Shown here one piece after another: positions 58,832 through 64,000 of a stretch of DNA of 64,000 nt; the stretch's first letter is position 1; every line of letters begins with the position of its first letter. The DNA is from Gemmatimonadota bacterium (GTDB taxonomy: Bacteria > Gemmatimonadota > Gemmatimonadetes > Gemmatimonadales > Gemmatimonadaceae). The notes beneath the pieces are model-generated. The model did no database searches. It had not been told where the DNA came from and saw only the letters and a list, made by a program, of their open reading frames with translations. Both the position numbers and the translations under genes were made by a program. Location of the stretch: assembly GCA_021413975.1 (NCBI GenBank), contig JAIOPJ010000029.1:62001-126000 (forward strand), read 5' to 3'.

Positions 58832-58862
58832 CGCAGTTCAGGGGATCACACCGAACCCCGGC

Positions 58863-59384
58863 TCACGGCCGCGGCCCCATGGGCGTCGGGAACCGGCGCG
58901 GCCGATGCGCCTCCAGCCAAGCGCGCTGTGCATTCGTCAGCACGGCGCGGATCGCCTGGTGGAGGATGATCACCTTGGGCCGGAGCGCCTCGGCGAGCGG
59001 GCGGGCGGTCACGAGGATCGCGCGGACCTCCTCACGGGTCGAGCCCCCCTCACGGGCGGTCTTGGCCGCTTCGAAGATCGCCTTCATCGAATCGAGCGTC
59101 GACTGGTTCGCCGCCCGGAAGCTGGCGCGGAGCGCCGCGATCGAGTCGCGCTGCGCCTGCGTGAGCTGCAGCGAATCCGGGAGGGGCGGGAAGGCGCTCC
59201 GGCCGTCGAACGGACGGGCTCCGGTCTGCGGTCCCATGGTGTTCTCGAGCGACGTTCCCGCCTCGCCGAACATCACGAGGGCGAAGTCGTCATCGGAGGT
59301 CGTCGCGGCCGGAGCGGTCGAGGACTCGCACGCGGCGAGGACGAGCGTGGCGGCCAGGGCGGGGGCGATGAACTTACGAAGCAT
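58863..59384 (-). CDS. Spy/CpxP-like periplasmic lipoprotein
   Basis: A 173-residue protein with a lipoprotein signal (LVLAAC, Cys19). The mature part is helical and carries two LTxxQ motifs (LTQAQRDSIAALRASF and LTNAQRAWLEAH), as in Spy/CpxP-like chaperones and stress modulators of the envelope. The linker has a long Ser/Thr-rich start. The 5' leader holds AAGGAG behind a poly-A run (seven bp before ATG 59384). It lies after the efflux operon on the opposite strand. Chaperone-like or metal-sensing roles are inferred from the motif and are not proven. Confidence 0.83.
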   Translation of the reverse strand: MLRKFIAPALAATLVLAACESSTAPAATTSDDDFALVMFGEAGTSLENTMGPQTGARPFDGRSAFPPLPDSLQLTQAQRDSIAALRASFRAANQSTLDSMKAIFEAAKTAREGGSTREEVRAILVTARPLAEALRPKVIILHQAIRAVLTNAQRAWLEAHRPRRFPTPMGPRP

Positions 59385-59536
59385 CTGCTGGACTCCTTTT
59401 TTGGCGCAGGGCGCCGGTTGTCGCGGGGCAGGGTGGGGTCCACCGCGCGTTCACCGGGTTGGATGCCGGCTACGGCTGAATGTTAATCCCACCCGGTCGT
59501 CCCTCCGCAATGGCCTTTCCCCCTACGTGACTGAAG

Positions 59537-61021
59537 TCACACGGTGGCCGCCGCCCTGAGGAGCTCCCAGGCCTGGGCGACGTGCGATTCCTGCGTCCGG
59601 AGGTTCCCGATCGCCATCCTGAGGACGTACCGCTCGCCGAGCTTGGTGTGGGAGAGAAAGACCTTCCCCGTGGCGTTCACCCGGTCGAGGATGGCCGCGT
59701 TGTGCCTGGCGAGCGCCGCCTCGTCGTTCGCCAGCCCGGGGGGCCGGTGGCGGAAGCAGACGACCGACATCGGCACCGGTGCCAGGACCTCCCAGCCGGG
59801 TTCGGCTCGCACCGAGGCCGCGAGATCGCGGGCCATCACACAGTGATAGCGGAGCCGTTCCACGAGCCCTTCCAGCCCGAAGGCGCGGAGCACGAACCAG
59901 AGCTTGAGCGCCCTGAACCGGCGGCCCAACTGGAAGGAATAGTCGGACTGGGAGAGCGCGACCTCCTGCTCGTCCGTCTCCAGATAGGCGGGGGTGAGGC
60001 TGAAGGTCCGCTTGAGCACCTTGGGATGCCTGGTCCAGAAGACCGAACAGTCCATGGGCAGGAAGAGCCACTTGTGCGGGTTCACCACGAACGAGTCGGC
60101 GCGCTCCACGCCCGCGAAGTGCATGCGGTGCTCGGGGACCATCGCGAGCACGCCGGCGTAGGCCGCGTCGACGTGCAGCCACATCCCCTCGCGCTCGCAG
60201 ACGTCGGCGATGGCGGGCACGGGGTCGACACTCGTGGTGGAGGTCGTGCCCACGGTCGCGACCACGGCCAGCGGGCGATGGCCCGCCGCGCGATCGGCGG
60301 CGACGGCCGCGGTGAGTGCGTCGACCCGCATGCGATGCTCCGCATCCGCCGGGAGGCGCACCACGTTCTCCGCACCGAGCCCGAGCGTGATCACCGCCTT
60401 GTCCACGCTGGAGTGCGCATGCTCGGAGCAATAGACGCGCAGTCGCGGCAGGTCGGCGCGGCCGGCCATGCCGCGCCGCCGGATCTCGAGTGCCGGGTCG
60501 CGCTCGCGGGCCGCGGCGAGGGCCTGGAGCGTGGAGACCGACGCGGTGTCGGTGATCATCCCGAACCAATCGGCCGGGAGGCCCATGGCGTCGCGGAGCC
60601 AGGCCACCGTCACCGTCTCGAGTTCGGAGAGCGCGGGCGATGCGCGCCAGAGGATGCCGACCTGGTTGAGGGCAGCGATGACCAGTTCGGAGAGGATCCC
60701 GGGAACGGAGGCGGTGTTGGCGAAGTAGGCGAAGAAGCCCGGGTGGTTCCAGTGCGTGACGCCCGGCATGATCACGCGGTCCAGGTCGGCGATGATCGTG
60801 TCGAGCGACTCGGCGCGTGCCGGCATCGCTGTTGGCAGGCCGCGCCCGAACTCCCCCGGCGCGAGCCGCGAGAGAACCGGGTAGCGTTCGGGGGTGGCGA
60901 GGTAATCGGCGATCCAGCGCGCGAGGGTGTGTGCGTGTCGCTCGAACTCCTCGGGGGAGAGGTCGCCGAGGTCGGTGCGGTGCGGTGAAGCGGGCTGTTG
61001 GGCATCGGAGAGGTGCGTCAT
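59537..61021 (-). CDS. PLP-dependent aromatic-L-amino-acid decarboxylase
   Basis: A 494-residue group II decarboxylase. The PLP lysine is K317 in VVNPHKWLF, preceded by LHVDAAYAG (Asp holding the pyridine nitrogen) and TVGTTSTTSVDP. Further conserved blocks are MPGVTHWNHPGFFAYFAN near the N-terminus and LRYHCVMA. This layout fits aromatic-L-amino-acid/tyrosine/tryptophan decarboxylases, which produce tyramine or tryptamine; the exact substrate is not readable. There is no signal peptide. The ATG start gives the usual family N-terminus. It lies divergent from the DUF2157-like gene with 86 bp between them. Confidence 0.92.
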   Translation of the reverse strand: MTHLSDAQQPASPHRTDLGDLSPEEFERHAHTLARWIADYLATPERYPVLSRLAPGEFGRGLPTAMPARAESLDTIIADLDRVIMPGVTHWNHPGFFAYFANTASVPGILSELVIAALNQVGILWRASPALSELETVTVAWLRDAMGLPADWFGMITDTASVSTLQALAAARERDPALEIRRRGMAGRADLPRLRVYCSEHAHSSVDKAVITLGLGAENVVRLPADAEHRMRVDALTAAVAADRAAGHRPLAVVATVGTTSTTSVDPVPAIADVCEREGMWLHVDAAYAGVLAMVPEHRMHFAGVERADSFVVNPHKWLFLPMDCSVFWTRHPKVLKRTFSLTPAYLETDEQEVALSQSDYSFQLGRRFRALKLWFVLRAFGLEGLVERLRYHCVMARDLAASVRAEPGWEVLAPVPMSVVCFRHRPPGLANDEAALARHNAAILDRVNATGKVFLSHTKLGERYVLRMAIGNLRTQESHVAQAWELLRAAATV

Positions 61022-61107
61022 GCCCGAAATGGACCGAAGGCGGGACGTGAAGGCAATGGGTTTCGCTCATGAGAAGCGCGGTGCCGTGCGCGCCGCCGGA
61101 GACGACG

Positions 61108-62391
61108 ATGTCACGTGACGACAGGAGGCTCGAGGCGGCGGTCGCGCTCGGGATCATCACGGCGGACCAGGCCCGTGCGATCGCCGCGATCGCACCGGCG
61201 CGCGATGAGGTCGCGGCCCGCTCCCCGCGCGCGCTCGACGCCGCATCGATCGCATACGTGGTCGGTGCCATCACGGTCGTGCTGGCCATGGGGTGGTTCC
61301 TCGCCGACCGGTGGAAATGGCTCGGCGCAGGCGGCGTGGTGGCGGTGTGTGCGCTCTATGCCGCCGTCCTCCTGTTTACCGCACAACGGCTGCGGCGCGA
61401 CGGGTATTCCGTGGCCGGTGGATTCGCGGTGCTCCTGGCGGTCGCCACCGTCCCACCGGCCGTGCTCGCCGGCAACGAACTGCTGCACTGGTTCACGCCC
61501 CGCGCCGCGTACTCGTGCGGCTACCCCGACTTCATCTTCTGGTCCTGCCGCGGAGAGGAACTCGTCGTCGAGCTCCTGACCGCGGTCGCCGCGCTCTTCG
61601 CGCTGCGCAAGGTGCGGTTCTCCCTGCTCGTGCTGCCGCTGGCGCTCATCGCCGCGCGGCTGATCTTCCACCTGGCCGACGCCGGGGGCATGTTCGGCCG
61701 CGGCGACGCCGTCTCGGGTTGGATCTGGGCCATGGGAGGGAGCGTGCTCGTGGCCGCGGCGCATTCGACCGATCGCCGGCAGCGCGGCGACGAGGACTTC
61801 GCGTTCTGGCTCCATGTGGCGGCGGCCTTCTGTGCCATCCCCGCGACGCTGCAATTGCTCTCCGCCACCGAGTGGTACCGGCACCTCCTGGTGCCGGGCG
61901 CGTTCGTGGCCTTCGCGATGGCCCTCACCATGCGCCGCTTCGTCTGGCTGCTGCTGGGCATGGGGTGGTTCGTCGGGTACCTCGGCTGGCTCGCGTCGGA
62001 CGTCTTCCGCGATTCGCCCGCCTTCCCCATCCTGCTCGCGGCGCTCGGGATCGCCGTGATCATCGCGACCGTCTGGGTGCAGCGGAACGCGGCGATGCTC
62101 GTGGGGCGTTTCGGCACGGTCACGAGCGACGGCCGCCCCCGGTTCCCCGGCGGTGTGCCCCTGCTCCTCGCTCCGGCGCTCGTGGCCCTGCTCCTCTTCC
62201 CCTCGGCGCTGCGTGAGGACCTCGAGCGGCGCCGTGTGCACGACTGGCAGGCGCGACGCCAGATGCGCGCGACTCGGCTGCAACGGACGAAGGCCGAGGC
62301 CGATTCGGTGGCCGGCCCGGCCGCCGGCCCGGCGCAAACTCCCGTACCTGGAGCGCAACCGAAGGAAACCCCGCCCCCTCCGCAGGCGTAG
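61108..62391 (+). CDS. DUF2157-like multi-pass membrane protein
   Basis: A 427-residue protein. A cytoplasmic N-terminus of about 50 residues (RRLEAAVALGIITADQARAI) matches the DUF2157-type lead helix pair. About 9-10 hydrophobic helices follow, from residue 50 to 360, and then a Pro-rich tail ending GAQPKETPPPPQA. ATG 61108 has GGAG 6 bp upstream; the frame reaches 13 codons further. The function of the family is unknown. The next gene begins about 70 bp after the stop on the same strand, so the two could be co-transcribed. Confidence 0.8.
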   Translation: MSRDDRRLEAAVALGIITADQARAIAAIAPARDEVAARSPRALDAASIAYVVGAITVVLAMGWFLADRWKWLGAGGVVAVCALYAAVLLFTAQRLRRDGYSVAGGFAVLLAVATVPPAVLAGNELLHWFTPRAAYSCGYPDFIFWSCRGEELVVELLTAVAALFALRKVRFSLLVLPLALIAARLIFHLADAGGMFGRGDAVSGWIWAMGGSVLVAAAHSTDRRQRGDEDFAFWLHVAAAFCAIPATLQLLSATEWYRHLLVPGAFVAFAMALTMRRFVWLLLGMGWFVGYLGWLASDVFRDSPAFPILLAALGIAVIIATVWVQRNAAMLVGRFGTVTSDGRPRFPGGVPLLLAPALVALLLFPSALREDLERRRVHDWQARRQMRATRLQRTKAEADSVAGPAAGPAQTPVPGAQPKETPPPPQA

Positions 62392-62462
62392 AAGAGGCGG
62401 GTCCATCGGACCGCCGCGGGGCACCCAGCCGCGGCGGCCACCTGTCTTCATACGGAGTCGTG

Positions 62463-64000
62463 ATGCTCGCGGTCGGATTGCTGCTGGCGATGCAGGTCTC
62501 GGTGAACGTCGACGTCAACCGTCAGGGCGCGTCCGGCAGCATCGGCGTCCGAGCGCCGGCGCGGGAGCGGATCGCCGTCACCGACGAGTTGCGGCGCACG
62601 GCCTTCAAGGACACCACGGCCCGCGACCTCCTGCTGCGGGCCCGCGCCACGCGGCTCCGGCAGGACTCCGCGCTCCTCTCCTACGACGTGCGGAGCTACC
62701 AGCGCGTCTCGGTGGGGATGTCGCTCCGCGAGACCGCGCGCGAGCGGCTCGCCTTCCGCAACGAGAGCGCGGCGCACGTGCGTTGGCATCGCGGGACCGG
62801 GGCGCGTGTGGAGATCCTCGGTGCGCGCTCCGCCGCTCCGATCGTCGCCGGCATCAAGGAGGCCGAGGACGACATCAACAACGATCAGGACCTGAGCGAC
62901 ATGATGGCCATCCCCTACTACCCGGGGAAGGACGAGCTCTGGCTCTTCGAGATGATCGGCAACAACAGCGACGACGAGGGGCGCGCGATGCTCGTGCACC
63001 CGGTCGCCGAGGGCTCGGAGGCGTACTTCACGTTCGCCACGGGCGACTCGGTGCTCATGACGCTGCCCGACGGCAAGCGGATCACCCTGCGGGAGATCCG
63101 CGTGATCCCGCGCGAGGCCAAGTGGAACCTGGTGGTGGGCTCGTTCTGGTTCGAGACCGAGCGCGCCTTCCTGGTGCGCGCGGTGATGCGCTTCTCGGCG
63201 CCGATGGACATCTGGGAGACCGTCGAGGCCGAGGATCCCGACGCGAAGAAGGACATCCCGTGGCTCGCCCGGGGACTCGTGTCGCCCATGAAGGCCGAGA
63301 TCACCGCCGTGACGATCGAGTACGGCCTGCTGAACCAGCGCTTCTGGCTCCCGCGCACGCAGGGGGCGGAAGGGTACGCCAGGGTGAGCTTCATGCGGAT
63401 GCCGCTCAAGGTGGAGCAGAGCTACCGCTACGAGAGCGTGAACGCGACGGACTCGCTGCCGGTGATCCCGGCGCCGCGGTTCAAGACCGACACCGAGCTG
63501 CGGGACAGCCTCAAGGCCGCCGGCGTCGACTCGACGGCCCGTCGCGAGTTCATGCGTGCGCACTACGTCAGGCGCGACTCGCTCGCCAAGGCCGACAAGG
63601 CCGCGCAATGCGCGACGTCGGGGAGCTACGTCGAGTATCACCGCCAGTACGACGGCTCGCTGCCGCTGGCGATCGAGATCCCCTGCGACGCCCGCAAGCT
63701 GGCGACGTCGAGCGAACTGCCCCCCTCGATCTACGACGAAGGGGAGGAGCTCTTCGGCGCCAAGGAGCGCGGGGAGCTCATGCAGGCGCTCGACTTCGCC
63801 CTGCAGCCGGGCTGGGCGCCGCAGGCGCCGACGGTCGGGTACGGGCTCCAGTACACGCGCTACAACCGCGTGGAGGGTTTCGGCACCGGTGCGCTCGTGG
63901 CGACCACGCTCGGCAAGGGCTACACCGCCTCGGTGCTCGCGCGCGGTTCGCTCGCCGATGCGCAGCTCAACGGGGAGTTCTCGCTCGCCCGTAGCAATGG
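62463..64000 (+). CDS. Large putative outer-membrane barrel protein, 3' end outside window
   Basis: Frame from ATG 62463, open to the right edge: 512 codons with no stop. A short hydrophobic start (MLAVGLLLAMQVSV) is a weak signal peptide. The first about 350 residues are beta-rich with a segment DLLLRARATRLRQDSALLSY and long stretches of strand/turn sequence resembling DUF5686-type proteins. The visible end, GYGLQYTRYNRVEGFGTGAL, then TTLGKGYTASVLARGS, looks like the first strands of an outer-membrane barrel. It may be a BamA-like or DUF5686 protein. Several other frames across the same bases are longer but lack domain-like composition. Confidence 0.72.
   Translation, partial: MLAVGLLLAMQVSVNVDVNRQGASGSIGVRAPARERIAVTDELRRTAFKDTTARDLLLRARATRLRQDSALLSYDVRSYQRVSVGMSLRETARERLAFRNESAAHVRWHRGTGARVEILGARSAAPIVAGIKEAEDDINNDQDLSDMMAIPYYPGKDELWLFEMIGNNSDDEGRAMLVHPVAEGSEAYFTFATGDSVLMTLPDGKRITLREIRVIPREAKWNLVVGSFWFETERAFLVRAVMRFSAPMDIWETVEAEDPDAKKDIPWLARGLVSPMKAEITAVTIEYGLLNQRFWLPRTQGAEGYARVSFMRMPLKVEQSYRYESVNATDSLPVIPAPRFKTDTELRDSLKAAGVDSTARREFMRAHYVRRDSLAKADKAAQCATSGSYVEYHRQYDGSLPLAIEIPCDARKLATSSELPPSIYDEGEELFGAKERGELMQALDFALQPGWAPQAPTVGYGLQYTRYNRVEGFGTGALVATTLGKGYTASVLARGSLADAQLNGEFSLARSN

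Noticed and set aside
62153-63994. Plus-strand frame of 613 codons at the right edge
   Set aside because: Arg/Ala-rich with no domain pattern. The frame from ATG 62463 over the same bases has strand-like sequence and a barrel-like end, and no stop before the window edge.

Overview
The window is GC-rich throughout and densely coded on both strands. Several features together point to Gemmatimonadota, with Acidobacteriota as the next best guess. These are a PadR-controlled duplicated-FtsX permease of the ADOP type, many secreted peptidases with Ala-Gln signal-peptidase sites, proteins with a carboxypeptidase-regulatory domain followed by a TonB-plug-like tail but no barrel, an RND pump and several lipoproteins. 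This is inferred from gene content; no rRNA gene is present to settle it. I saw no rRNA, tRNA, CRISPR array, insertion sequence or prophage.

Layout. 1-5.4 kb: the C-terminal end of a DEAD-box helicase, a lipoprotein, then a tight ECF sigma / membrane partner / two secreted HEAT-repeat proteins operon. 5.4-13.6 kb: DUF411 metal-binding protein, M20 peptidase, acyl-CoA ligase coupled to an NPP-type phosphodiesterase, YCII and ECF42-type sigma factor with a 58-residue protein just upstream, PP2C phosphatase, membrane protein. 13.6-17.2 kb: a five-gene minus-strand run (AbgB-like M20 hydrolase, Ada-type zinc domain, MOSC, membrane protein, TPR-like protein). 17.3-21.6 kb: an accessory-looking stretch in which a D-aminoacylase is bracketed by two long hairpins, and a CsbD plus Phd/zeta toxin-antitoxin block is bracketed by two copies of a second palindrome. 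21.6-31.6 kb: secreted S9, M20 and tricorn-type S41 peptidases plus a carboxypeptidase-regulatory protein. 31.7-34.8 kb: PadR/ADOP. 34.8-38.1 kb: TetR plus GH16 lipoprotein, divergent from an outer-membrane protein and a DUF2306 protein across a striking operator. 38-45.3 kb: CHAD-CYTH, a secreted beta-rich protein, a propeller-amidohydrolase and a DctA-like symporter. 45.4-52 kb: membrane-bound spermidine-synthase-like protein, M28 peptidase, regulatory-domain protein, MsrA and MsrB. 52.2-58.6 kb: an RND efflux operon whose first gene is an in-frame TetR-TolC fusion behind three tandem operator-like sites. 58.6-64 kb: a third palindrome, a Spy-like lipoprotein, an aromatic amino acid decarboxylase, a DUF2157-like membrane protein and the start of a large barrel protein.

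How the genes work together. The many exported peptidases and amidohydrolases (M20 three times, S9, S41, M28, D-aminoacylase, propeller-amidohydrolase) together with a C4-dicarboxylate carrier suggest a peptide-scavenging heterotroph. Envelope defence is covered by the RND pump, MsrA/MsrB, the Spy-like protein and the sigma factors.

The most unusual item is the TetR-TolC fusion with its own operators. It could tie the amount of repressor to the number of efflux channels exported. The two repeat-bracketed gene blocks at 17.8-21.6 kb come second.
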